Assembly: GCF_023101165.1 (NCBI RefSeq)
Contig: NZ_CP078076.1
Location: forward strand, 992,001 to 1,056,000
Source of the DNA: Microbacterium sufflavum
GTDB lineage: Bacteria > Actinomycetota > Actinomycetes > Actinomycetales > Microbacteriaceae
Length of the DNA: 64,000 nt
Direction of reading: 5' to 3'
Shown here: positions 55,295 through 63,069 of the stretch, piece after piece
Numbering within the stretch: position 1 is the stretch's first letter
How the letters are laid out: each line of letters begins with the position of its first letter
The notes under the pieces: model-generated
Database searches by the model: none
Told to the model about the DNA's origin: nothing
What the model saw: the letters and a program-made list of their open reading frames with translations, nothing else
Translations under genes and position numbers: made by a program

Positions 55295-56743
55295 CTACGC
55301 GCGTGCCGGACCCCGTCGGCGCTCGACCTTCGCGTCCTCGGTCATGTCCTCGAGCTCCCGGCCCTTGGTCTCGGGCACCTTGAAGAACACGAAGAAGAAC
55401 GACAACAGAGCGAAGAACGCGTAGAACCCGTAGGCGAAGGTGAGTCCGATCTCCGCGAAGGCCGGGAACGTCGTGGAGATGAAGAAGTTCGCGACCCACT
55501 GCGCGGCGGCCGCGACGGCGAGTGCGCCAGCACGGATCGAGTTCGGGAAGATCTCGCCGAGGAGCACCCAGACGAGAGGTCCCCAGCTGGCGCCGAAGAA
55601 CACCACGAATCCGTTCGCGCAGACGAGGGCGACGGTGGCCCAGGGGTCGGGCAGCGTTGCGGTGCCCTGCGCATCCAGCGTGCCGAAGGAGAACGCCAGC
55701 GCCATCAGTCCGAGGGTGACGGTCATGCCGACCGAACCGACGAGCAGCATGATCCGCCGGCCGACCTTGTCGACCAGGAGGATCGCCACGATCGTCACCA
55801 CGATGTTCGTCACGGAGGTGATCACCGAGGTCAGCAGGGCGCTGGACTCGTCGAAACCGACCGACTGCCAGAGCGTGGTGGAGTAGTAGAAGATGACATT
55901 GATGCCGACGAACTGCTGGAACACCGACAGCAGGATGCCGATCCAGACGATCGGCTTGAGCCCGAGGCGATTCCCTCGCAGGTCACGCAGCGACTCGGCG
56001 CGCTCGGTGTCGATCGTCCCGGTGATCTCCTTGATCTTCGCCTCGGTGTCGATCGTGCCCGTGACGGTCTGGAGCACTTCTGCGGCGCGTTTCGTCTCGC
56101 CCTTGCGCACCAGGTAACGCGGCGACTCCGGCAGCCGGAGTGAGACGAGCCCGTAGACGAGCGCGGGGATGGCCGCGACCATGAACATCCAGCGCCAGGC
56201 GGTGAGCCCCCACAGCGGCTGATCCGCCTCGCCGGCGATTCCCGCGAGCAGCGCGTCGGAGAGGAGGGCGGCGAAGATACCCGTGACGATCGCGAGCTGC
56301 TGCAGCGAGCCGAGTCTTCCGCGGATGGCGGCCGGCGACACCTCGGCGATGTACGCCGGAGCGATGACCGAGGCTGCCCCCACGCCCAGTCCGCCGATCA
56401 CGCGCCAGATGATGAGGTCGACCACGCTGAAGGCCAGACCGGAGCCGATCGCGGAGACGAAGAACATGGCGGCTGCGACGACCATGACCGGGATGCGCCC
56501 GAACTTGTTCGAGATCGGGCCGGCGAACCAGGCGCCGACCGCGCAACCGATCAGCGCGGACGACACGGCGAAGCCCTTGAGGCCGGTACCGAGGTCGAAC
56601 CCGGACACGTCGCCCGCGAGAGCGTCGACGGCACCGTTGATCACCGCGGTGTCGAAGCCGAAGAGGAAGCCACCCAATGCCGCGGCGATACTGACCGCGA
56701 TCACACGGCGCTTGATGCTCGCCGCGTCAGCTGCTCTGCTCAT
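55295..56743 (-). CDS. MFS sugar porter (SP family)
   Basis: The protein has 482 residues with twelve predicted spans. Sugar porter signatures are GFLFGFDTAVINGA near the N-terminus, AYIAEVSPAAIRGRLGSLQQ, LPESPRYLVRKG before the central loop, and VPETKGRELEDM at the end. It is a proton:sugar symporter related to GalP/XylE. The central loop has a short internal duplication, TGTIDTE repeated 13 residues apart. The substrate is not fixed; hexose, pentose or inositol are all possible. Confidence 0.92.
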   Translation of the reverse strand: MSRAADAASIKRRVIAVSIAAALGGFLFGFDTAVINGAVDALAGDVSGFDLGTGLKGFAVSSALIGCAVGAWFAGPISNKFGRIPVMVVAAAMFFVSAIGSGLAFSVVDLIIWRVIGGLGVGAASVIAPAYIAEVSPAAIRGRLGSLQQLAIVTGIFAALLSDALLAGIAGEADQPLWGLTAWRWMFMVAAIPALVYGLVSLRLPESPRYLVRKGETKRAAEVLQTVTGTIDTEAKIKEITGTIDTERAESLRDLRGNRLGLKPIVWIGILLSVFQQFVGINVIFYYSTTLWQSVGFDESSALLTSVITSVTNIVVTIVAILLVDKVGRRIMLLVGSVGMTVTLGLMALAFSFGTLDAQGTATLPDPWATVALVCANGFVVFFGASWGPLVWVLLGEIFPNSIRAGALAVAAAAQWVANFFISTTFPAFAEIGLTFAYGFYAFFALLSFFFVFFKVPETKGRELEDMTEDAKVERRRGPARA

Positions 56744-56787
56744 GACCTACCCCCGCATCGTCAAGATGACGCGAGTCTAGGCCCTCC

Positions 56788-56807
56788 CTGACACCGTGCG
56801 GGGTCAG
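56788..56807 (-). terminator. Hairpin at the end of parB
   Basis: Arms CTGACACC and GGGGTCAG pair with one mismatch around a GTGC loop. The parB stop codon lies in the stem, as with the gene ends at 4464 and 9904. Confidence 0.45.
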
Positions 56808-57772
56808 CGCGCGGAGCCGTACCCTTCTTCGCCCAGCTCCTCGAGGATGCGGTTGAGGTCCTGGATCGACGCGAAATCGATCGTGACCTGGCCCTTTCGC
56901 GTCCCGAGCGAGATCTTCACCCGCGTGTTCAGGCGATCGCCGAGCTTGCCCGCCACCTCGTCCAGATAGGCCCGTCGCGCTCCCGGCGTGGCCTTCGGGG
57001 TCTTCCCCGCGCTCGGCTGCGCCTTGGCGGCGACCTCCGTCGCGCGCACCGACAGGTCTTCGTTCACGACCTTATCGGCAAGGCGCTGCATCGCCTCCGG
57101 GGTGTCGAGGCTCAGGATCGCGCGGGCGTGACCGGCCGACAGCACTCCGGCTGCGACGCGCTGCTGCACGGGGACGGGCAGTTTGAGCAGGCGGATGGTG
57201 TTGCTGATCTGCGGACGAGACCGGCCGATGCGGGTTGCGAGCTCTTCCTGGGTGATGCCGAAATCCTCGAGCAGCTGCTGGTACGCCGATGCCTCTTCCA
57301 GCGGGTTCAGCTCGGAGCGGTGCAGGTTCTCGAGGAGCGCATCGCGCAGGAGTTCCTCGTCGGCGGTGTCGCGCACAATGGCCGGGATCGCGTCGAGCCC
57401 GGCTTCGCGTGCAGCCCGCGTCCGACGCTCCCCCATGATGAGTTCGTAGTCGCCGTCGCCGTTCTTGCGCACGACCACCGGCTGGAGCACCCCGAACTCC
57501 CGCACGCTGTGCACGAGTTCGGCCAGGTCCTCCGGGTCGAAGTGTGTCCGCGGCTGACGCGGGTTCGGCACGATCGCGTGCGGGTCGACCTGCACCAGGT
57601 GGATGCCGGGGACCGCCTCGAGGGCAGCTTCCGCAACCGCGGCTGCGCCGGAGTCGGTCGTGTCCGGGCGCAGGCTCGCGCCGGGGAAGAACACGTCGAC
57701 GGGTCGCTCCGCCTGATCCGCGGTCGGAATGAGGGCACCGATGCCCCGGCCGAGTCCAGTGCGCTTCGCCAT
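56804..57772 (-). CDS. parB: Chromosome partitioning protein ParB
   Basis: The protein has 322 residues. It opens MAKRTGLGRGIGALIP, the segment that activates the ParA ATPase. The CTP-binding ParB/Srx domain (about 50-150) includes NPRQPRTHFDPEDLAELVHS and GERRTRAAREAG, and the helix-turn-helix (ITQEELATRIGRSRPQISNT) follows at about 170-195; a C-terminal dimer domain ends the chain. It loads at parS as a CTP-dependent clamp and spreads along DNA. The start overlaps the parA stop (TAATG). Five parS sites lie within 4 kb. Confidence 0.97.
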   Translation of the reverse strand: MAKRTGLGRGIGALIPTADQAERPVDVFFPGASLRPDTTDSGAAAVAEAALEAVPGIHLVQVDPHAIVPNPRQPRTHFDPEDLAELVHSVREFGVLQPVVVRKNGDGDYELIMGERRTRAAREAGLDAIPAIVRDTADEELLRDALLENLHRSELNPLEEASAYQQLLEDFGITQEELATRIGRSRPQISNTIRLLKLPVPVQQRVAAGVLSAGHARAILSLDTPEAMQRLADKVVNEDLSVRATEVAAKAQPSAGKTPKATPGARRAYLDEVAGKLGDRLNTRVKISLGTRKGQVTIDFASIQDLNRILEELGEEGYGSAR

Positions 57773-58695
57773 TACTTCTCCTTGCTCTGCGTCACACGGG
57801 ACGCGATCTCGACAGCGGCCTCGCGGTAGGCGATCGCGCCGGCGGACTGCCCGTCGTACGCGATGACCGTCTGGCCGAAACTGGGGGCCTCGGACACGCG
57901 GACCGACCGAGGGATGACGGTGTTCAGCACCTGGGTGGGGAAATGCGTCCGAACCTCTTCCGCAACCTGCTGCGCCAGCCGGGTACGGCCATCGAACATC
58001 GTCAGCAGGATGGTGGAGAGGTGCAGAGCCGGGTTGAGGTGCTTCTGGATCATCTGGATGCTTCCCAGAAGCTGGCTCAGACCCTCCAGCGCGTAGTACT
58101 CGCACTGGATGGGGATGAAGACCTCGGAGGCTGCGGTGAAGGCGTTGATCGTCAGAAGCCCGAGCGACGGCGGGCAATCGATGATCACGAAGTCCACCGG
58201 GTGGTCGACGAGGTAGTCCTGCAGAGCGCGTCGGAGCCGATGCTCCCGCGCGACCTGCGCCACCAGCTCGATCTCGGCGCCCGCCAGGTGGATGGTGCTC
58301 GGAGCACAGAACAGTCGTGGGTTCTCCGGGCTGGGCTGCACGATCTCCGCGAGCGGGAACTCATCGATCAGCACGTCGTACACGCTCGGCGTGTCCGCGT
58401 TGTGCGGAACCCCGAGTGCCGTGGACGCATTCCCCTGGGGGTCGAGGTCGATCACGAGAACCGAGGCACCGAGTCCGGCCAGCGCGGAGGCGATGTTCAC
58501 CGCACTCGTGGTCTTGCCGACGCCGCCTTTCTGGTTCGACACGGTAAGCACCCGGGTCTCCCCGGTGAACTCCACGTGAACGGCTTCGAGGGCCCTGCGG
58601 CGCGCGGAGAGGTCGGCGAGCTCGCGAGCAAGTGGGGTATCCATCCCGAACGAGTCGTTTGCCGGTGTCTTTTCGGACTGTTTCACGTGAAACAT
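57772..58695 (-). CDS. parA: Chromosome partitioning ATPase ParA
   Basis: The protein has 307 residues from the chosen start. The deviant Walker A, QKGGVGKTTSAVNIASALA, lies at about residues 54-61, with VLVIDLDPQGNAS and VIIDCPPSLGLL after it. It is the nucleoid-bound ATPase that moves ParB-parS complexes. The ATG at 58695 is chosen because AAGGAG lies just before it; a codon at 58716 would add seven residues and a later Met would shorten it. The first codons are a parS site, so the protein begins MFHVKQ. ParB bound there could repress the operon. Confidence 0.95.
   Translation of the reverse strand: MFHVKQSEKTPANDSFGMDTPLARELADLSARRRALEAVHVEFTGETRVLTVSNQKGGVGKTTSAVNIASALAGLGASVLVIDLDPQGNASTALGVPHNADTPSVYDVLIDEFPLAEIVQPSPENPRLFCAPSTIHLAGAEIELVAQVAREHRLRRALQDYLVDHPVDFVIIDCPPSLGLLTINAFTAASEVFIPIQCEYYALEGLSQLLGSIQMIQKHLNPALHLSTILLTMFDGRTRLAQQVAEEVRTHFPTQVLNTVIPRSVRVSEAPSFGQTVIAYDGQSAGAIAYREAAVEIASRVTQSKEK
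58679..58694. promoter_or_regulatory. parS site at the start of parA
   Basis: TGTTTCACGTGAAACA is a perfect match to the 16-base parS consensus. It overlaps the first codons of parA. Confidence 0.95.
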
Positions 58696-59080
58696 CCACT
58701 CCTTTCGGGGCCGCATCCCACTCTAACCGCAGGGACGGACCTCGAACCGCGCAGGCCCGTCAGCATCGACGCTGAGCGCACTTCCGTCCGCGGCTCGTAC
58801 CGGCCCACGACCGGCAGCCGCATCGATTCCGGGAGTTCCTCGTCGCAGCGAGCGCCGCGCGCGCTCCCGGTGCCGCAACGATGACCGCTATCGGTTGTCT
58901 GAAACAGCTCCCGGGCCTCCTCGCTCGCGCTGGAGATCCCCGACCAGGCTCATCCACGCTCAGGTCCATATGAACCGCCGCGTGAGCTGCCCCCTCGACA
59001 CCTCCTCCCCCGCCCGCGACGGTTCTGGAAGAAGCCCCGACCTGCCCCGGCGAACGCCGCCCCCCATTGGCGCCTTCCAC

Positions 59081-59096
59081 CGTTTCACGTGAAACA
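59081..59096. promoter_or_regulatory. parS site
   Basis: This site matches the parS 16-mer except for the first base (C in place of T). It lies in the gene desert. Confidence 0.92.
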
Positions 59097-59372
59097 CCGC
59101 GCCTGTTCCGCGGCGTGTTCGGTCCGTCAGCGACCGCGTCGCCTCGCCCCTCATGGCTCCGACCTCGCGGCTCACCCAGCCCTCCCCGCGATCCAGCACA
59201 CGCGGTCCCGTCTCCGTCCGGGCTTGCCCCCCATCGGGCCAACACCGCACGTCCGCGCATTTCCCTGGTGCGGTCCGTCGTCCACTGCGTCTCGTGAGCC
59301 GACGGACCTCCGTGTTGTCGGGGCCCGCATGCCTCCACCCTCGGCGCCCGCTCTTCCCCGCCCCGCTTCTTC

Positions 59373-59580
59373 CCTACGCCCGCTTCTTCCCCACCCCGCT
59401 TCTTCCCTACGCCCGCTTCTTCCCCTACGGCCGCCTCCTCCCTACGCCCGCCTCATCCCCTACGGCCACCTCCCCCCTACGCCCGCCTCATCCCCTACGG
59501 CCACCTCCCCCCTACGCCCGCCTCATCCCCTACGGCCACCTCCCCCCTACGCGCACCTCTTCCCCCGGGCCGCTTCTTCC
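59373..59580. repeat. 35-bp tandem array, C-rich on the + strand
   Basis: Three perfect copies of a 35-base unit occupy 59441-59475, 59476-59510 and 59511-59545. Diverged copies precede (59406-59440, and a 33-base one from 59373) and follow (59546-59580). The unit begins CCTACGCCCGCCTCATCCCC. The length is not a multiple of three, so it is not a coding repeat. The - strand has runs of four to six G per unit and could form quadruplexes. Confidence 0.9.
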
Positions 59581-60318
59581 CTGCGGCCGCCCCTCCCCTA
59601 CGCGCGGCTCTTCCTCACGCCCGCGTCTGCCCCACGCCGGCGTTTGCCCCACGCCCGCGTCTGGCCCAGACCCGCCTCCTCCCCACGCCCACATCTTCCC
59701 CCGCATGAACACCGCACCTTCGGCGGTCGCGCCCGCTCGTGCGTCTTGCGCTCACCGACGACTCGCCACCAGCCCGCGACAGCCGGTCGGAGGCCCCCGC
59801 TCCTGACTCGGCAGGCCCGCTCATGGCCGTGCAGTCCCGTCTCCCCGTGCCTCGCCCCACAGCTTCCGGTGCGGAACGGCCCGATTCGGGCAGATGCTCT
59901 GCACTCACGGCTCGTGCAGCTGGCCGCTGATGTCCCTCGCCGCACCCGGGCACTCCGCCGACACCGTGCCGCCGGGTGCCACATGCCCTCCACTCCCCCA
60001 CGCCATCGTCATCCGTACCGCGCACCCACCCCTCACGCAAGCACGGCCCGCACGACATCCCCAGCTGAGCCTGACGTCCCTCTCCGACCGACTCTCATGC
60101 TTCTCCTCACCCACAGGACACCCCACAGGACACCCCGCACGACCCCCGGCACCGCACCCACACGTCCCCGACTCCATCGTCATCCGCGCCCTGCCCACCC
60201 CTTTCACCTGAGCAACCGCACGCGCGGAATGCCCCGACCCTGCAAGCCCGCACCACGTCGTCCCACCCGGTCGCCGCACCTCGCGCTCGTCCCTGCCCTC
60301 CCCACCCCCAGCCAGGGA

Positions 60319-60428
60319 ACTGTGGACCCCCAGCTCATCGAAGCCTCACTACACGGAGCCCTGTGGACATCAGCTCATCGAAGCCTCACCACACGGGTCA
60401 CTGTCGAGCCCAGCTCATCGAAGCCTCA
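60319..60428. repeat. 40-bp phased direct repeats
   Basis: The 18-base core CAGCTCATCGAAGCCTCA occurs at 60331, 60371 and 60411, exactly 40 bases apart. The spacer ends also resemble one another (CTGTGGAC before the first and second cores, diverged before the third). The reverse complement of that segment, with TGTCCACA, resembles the actinobacterial DnaA box TTGTCCACA. The 40-base period puts the cores on one side of the helix. Confidence 0.85.
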
Positions 60429-61253
60429 GCACCAGAGGTGCAACCACCCATCGTCTTCCCCTCGTCGGCGCGACGCCGTCACCCCCGGCGCCCATCACAC
60501 ATTCCCGTTCGATACAGGGACGCCTCAACTCCTCGGCCCGTGACAGCCCCTTTCTGAGGCGCCTCATCTCCCTCATCTGTAGTGCCCCGACTACCGGAGT
60601 CCCTGACGCTGCGCAACGAACGCACCCGCGCACTCCCTCGCGCCCTACCGACTGCGCCACCGCTCGCCCACACATCTCGACTCCCCGCCCGTTCCGCTGT
60701 GTTTACAAGCGTGCCACCGCCCCGTGCCCGGCGCATCCGACCTCCCGCCACCCCAAAGCCTTCTCCCCTCCCGGGAGCTGACCACCATGAAGCTCACGCA
60801 ACATGGCCATCTCCCGCGTCGATGACTCCCGGACTCGGGCTCCTCGTCGTATCCGCTCGGATGATCGGTTGCAGTGTCTTACCGCGGTCAGGCCCGCACC
60901 ACCCGACATACAGGGCGCTGACATAGACCTGCGTTCCCCCGACACCGCTCCTTCTGGGGACACCCAGTGAATCCGCGGCCGCGGAAACTCTCACACGACT
61001 CGCCGCGGGAGCAGGATGCGCACCACCCCGCAGGCCCCATCGGCACCCGCGGCCAGTCCTTCCCTACGATTGCGACCCACCGTCCCGGAGTTCGTCCGCA
61101 GCGCACGAACAGCGGTACTCACCCCCTGTATGCCCTCAGATCTGCTCATCAATCCGCCAGCACCGCGCTGCCCATCGATCTCAACCGAAGGCCGCACTAG
61201 GACCACTCGGTCGCGATGCAAGCCACGTCACCGTCACCTGCCCGACCTCGCCG

Positions 61254-61269
61254 TGTTTCACGTGAAACA
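61254..61269. promoter_or_regulatory. parS site
   Basis: A perfect 16-base parS consensus in the gene desert; another copy lies 44 bases to the right. Confidence 0.95.
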
Positions 61270-61297
61270 TAGCCTCCGCCTGAGGTACTGACTTCGA

Positions 61298-61313
61298 TGT
61301 TTCACGTGAAACG
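61298..61313. promoter_or_regulatory. parS site
   Basis: TGTTTCACGTGAAACG matches parS except for the last base. It forms a close pair with the site at 61254. Confidence 0.92.
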
Positions 61314-61890
61314 GGCTGCCGGCGCGCATCGAACCTGTAAGGACGTCGGGCACCGGAAGGGCGCGGGCCTGCAACCTCCGGCTGGTGGCACGGTCAACCA
61401 CATCCCCACCTCGCGAGCCCGCGCCCGGTCAATCACCAGCTGCACCGCACACGATGTCGATCCGCCGTGCAACTGCGCTGGGCGTGTGTGTCTAGGAATG
61501 CCGCCGTCACACCCCTCACCAACGGCTGACGCTCCGTCGGCGGTCAGGGATGTGTTCGCATGTCGGGCACCACGTTCTAACCGCGAGGGGAGGACACGTG
61601 GCCATGTGGGGTCTCACCCCACACCGGGCGGGACCGATCGCAGGCATCGCATCGCGCGACCGCGAGTCGCCGAGGTCACGCTCGCCCGACCGGACCGACC
61701 GTCGCCGTGCTGTCCGTGTTGGACGCGCTCGGTCAGACACGCCGCTCGGCGCGTGACGAAGACACGGCGGCGCCAGGTCCTCCCCTGCGGCGAGATTCGT
61801 CCGCTCCCGTACGTCGAATGCAGCCCGCCCCCCAGCAACCGCCGAAACTTCCGCGGCATAGCCGTGCCGTGTACGCCTCGTCAGGCCGGA

Positions 61891-61906
61891 TGTTTCACGT
61901 GAAACG
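61891..61906. promoter_or_regulatory. parS site beside the rsmG stop
   Basis: TGTTTCACGTGAAACG matches parS except for the last base. It lies six bases beyond the end of rsmG. Confidence 0.92.
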
Positions 61907-61912
61907 GCGACG

Positions 61913-62578
61913 TCACCGCACGCGCGCACGCACGACGCGAGTCGTCTCGGGAAGCGCTCCCTCGCCGAGAACTTCCACCCGCACCTCGGAAAGGCGGTAC
62001 TTCTTGATCTGCTTCTGCGCAGCCTCGATCTCGTTCGCCGCGTTCGCCCCCTTGAGTAGGGCGAGCTCCCCTCCGTCACGGACCAGCGGAGCTGTGAGGG
62101 GAAGGAGAGTCCGAAGCGCGCTCACGGCGCGAGCGGTCACGACGTCGAATCCATCGCCCGCCTTCACGTCTTCCGCGCGCGACCGCAGCACCGTGACGTT
62201 GTCGAGTCCCAGAGCCGCGACCTGCTCGTTCAACCAGGTGATCCGGCGTTCCATCGGCTCGACCAGTGTCCAGGTGACATCCGGTCGCGCGATCGCCAGG
62301 ACCAGACCAGGGAGCCCGGCGCCCGACCCGATGTCCGCCACGGTGCCGTGGAAGAGGGGCGCGGCGATCGCGCTGTTCAGAATGTGACGGGTCCACAACC
62401 GCGGGAGTTCGAGGGGTCCGATCAGGCCCCGCTCCTCACCCTCACGAGCAAGAGCGGCCGTGAACTGTCGCGCGACGTCGATACGGTCGCCGAAGAGTTC
62501 AGCGGCGACGGCCGGCTCTGCTTCGACCACACCGGTTTCGGGTGCGCCGGGTTCGGTGGACGAGTCCGACGCCGACAT
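61913..62578 (-). CDS. rsmG: 16S rRNA (guanine-527-N7)-methyltransferase
   Basis: The enzyme has 221 residues. The SAM-binding motif is VADIGSGAGLPGLVLA, preceded by LWTRHILNSAIAAPLF, which is typical of RsmG/GidB. It methylates G527 of 16S rRNA; loss gives low-level streptomycin resistance in many bacteria. ATG at 62578 overlaps the jag stop (TGATG); a GTG one codon upstream is the alternative. An N-terminal acidic extension of about 20 residues is present. Confidence 0.95.
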   Translation of the reverse strand: MSASDSSTEPGAPETGVVEAEPAVAAELFGDRIDVARQFTAALAREGEERGLIGPLELPRLWTRHILNSAIAAPLFHGTVADIGSGAGLPGLVLAIARPDVTWTLVEPMERRITWLNEQVAALGLDNVTVLRSRAEDVKAGDGFDVVTARAVSALRTLLPLTAPLVRDGGELALLKGANAANEIEAAQKQIKKYRLSEVRVEVLGEGALPETTRVVRARVR

Positions 62579-63069
62579 CACCGACGACGCAACACGGTGT
62601 GGCGGTCCGCGCCCTCACCGTACGACTCGGAGACGAGGCCGCGGTCGGCAGCGATGTCGTGCACCAGCTTCCGCTCGTAGCTCGACATCGAGGGAAGCGA
62701 CGCCTGCGACGACCCCTCGTCGAGCTTCGCGGCCGCGGCGTCGACCAGCGTTTCGAGCTGCCGACGCCGGGTGTCGCGCGAACCACCGATGTCGAGGATC
62801 AGCCGGGAGAATGAACCGGTCTTGTTCTGCACCGCGAGTCGAGTGAGCTCCTGCAGCGCCTGGACCGTGTCAGGTGCAGAGAGCACGGACAGTCCATCGC
62901 CCTCGGCCTCCACCGACACATAGGCGCGGCCCTGACGCACATCGAGGTTCAGATCGCCGTCGATGTCGGCGATGTCGAGCAGCTCTTCGAGGTAGTCGGC
63001 GGCGACGTCGCCCTCGAGTTCCAGCTGCGCCACCGTCGGCTCCGTGCTCCCGGTCACGACCTCGCTCAT
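62578..63069 (-). CDS. khpB: RNA-binding protein Jag/KhpB (KH and R3H domains)
   Basis: The protein has 163 residues. After an acidic start it has a KH-like domain (SRLILDIGGSRDTRRRQLET, about 85-110) and a C-terminal R3H domain (SSYERKLVHDIAADRG). The jag N-domain of the longer Firmicutes form is absent, as in other actinobacteria. KhpB proteins bind RNA and affect cell division and elongation. The gene overlaps yidC and rsmG by a few bases, so all three are co-transcribed. Confidence 0.93.
   Translation of the reverse strand: MSEVVTGSTEPTVAQLELEGDVAADYLEELLDIADIDGDLNLDVRQGRAYVSVEAEGDGLSVLSAPDTVQALQELTRLAVQNKTGSFSRLILDIGGSRDTRRRQLETLVDAAAAKLDEGSSQASLPSMSSYERKLVHDIAADRGLVSESYGEGADRHTVLRRR

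Larger units (their letters stand above)
58696..61912. other. 3.2-kb gene desert between parA and rsmG
   Basis: No convincing protein gene was found on either strand. Long open frames are present because the + strand is very C-rich and so lacks stop codons, but they are low in complexity, lie open in several frames at once, have no ribosome sites and translate into Pro/Ser/Arg-rich text. The interval holds four of the five parS sites, a 35-bp tandem array, a 40-bp phased repeat and otherwise unremarkable sequence. In most relatives the parA-rsmG gap is short. A structural or replication/segregation role is possible. Confidence 0.7.

Noticed and set aside
58760..59338. 192-residue open frame on the minus strand beside parA
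   Set aside because: Gly/Arg-rich, contains a translated parS, and has no family signature or start signal.
59373..59580. Possible CRISPR array
   Set aside because: Units are directly adjacent with no unique spacers, and no cas genes are near.
59089..60543. 484-residue open frame in the parA-rsmG gap
   Set aside because: It is Pro/Arg/Ser-rich, runs through the 35-bp array whose period is not a codon multiple, overlaps other equally long frames and has no ribosome site. The lack of stops follows from the C-rich strand.
61297..61902. 201-residue open frame beginning with a translated parS (MFHVKR)
   Set aside because: The start is simply the parS palindrome; the rest is Arg/Pro-rich without any domain and without a ribosome site.
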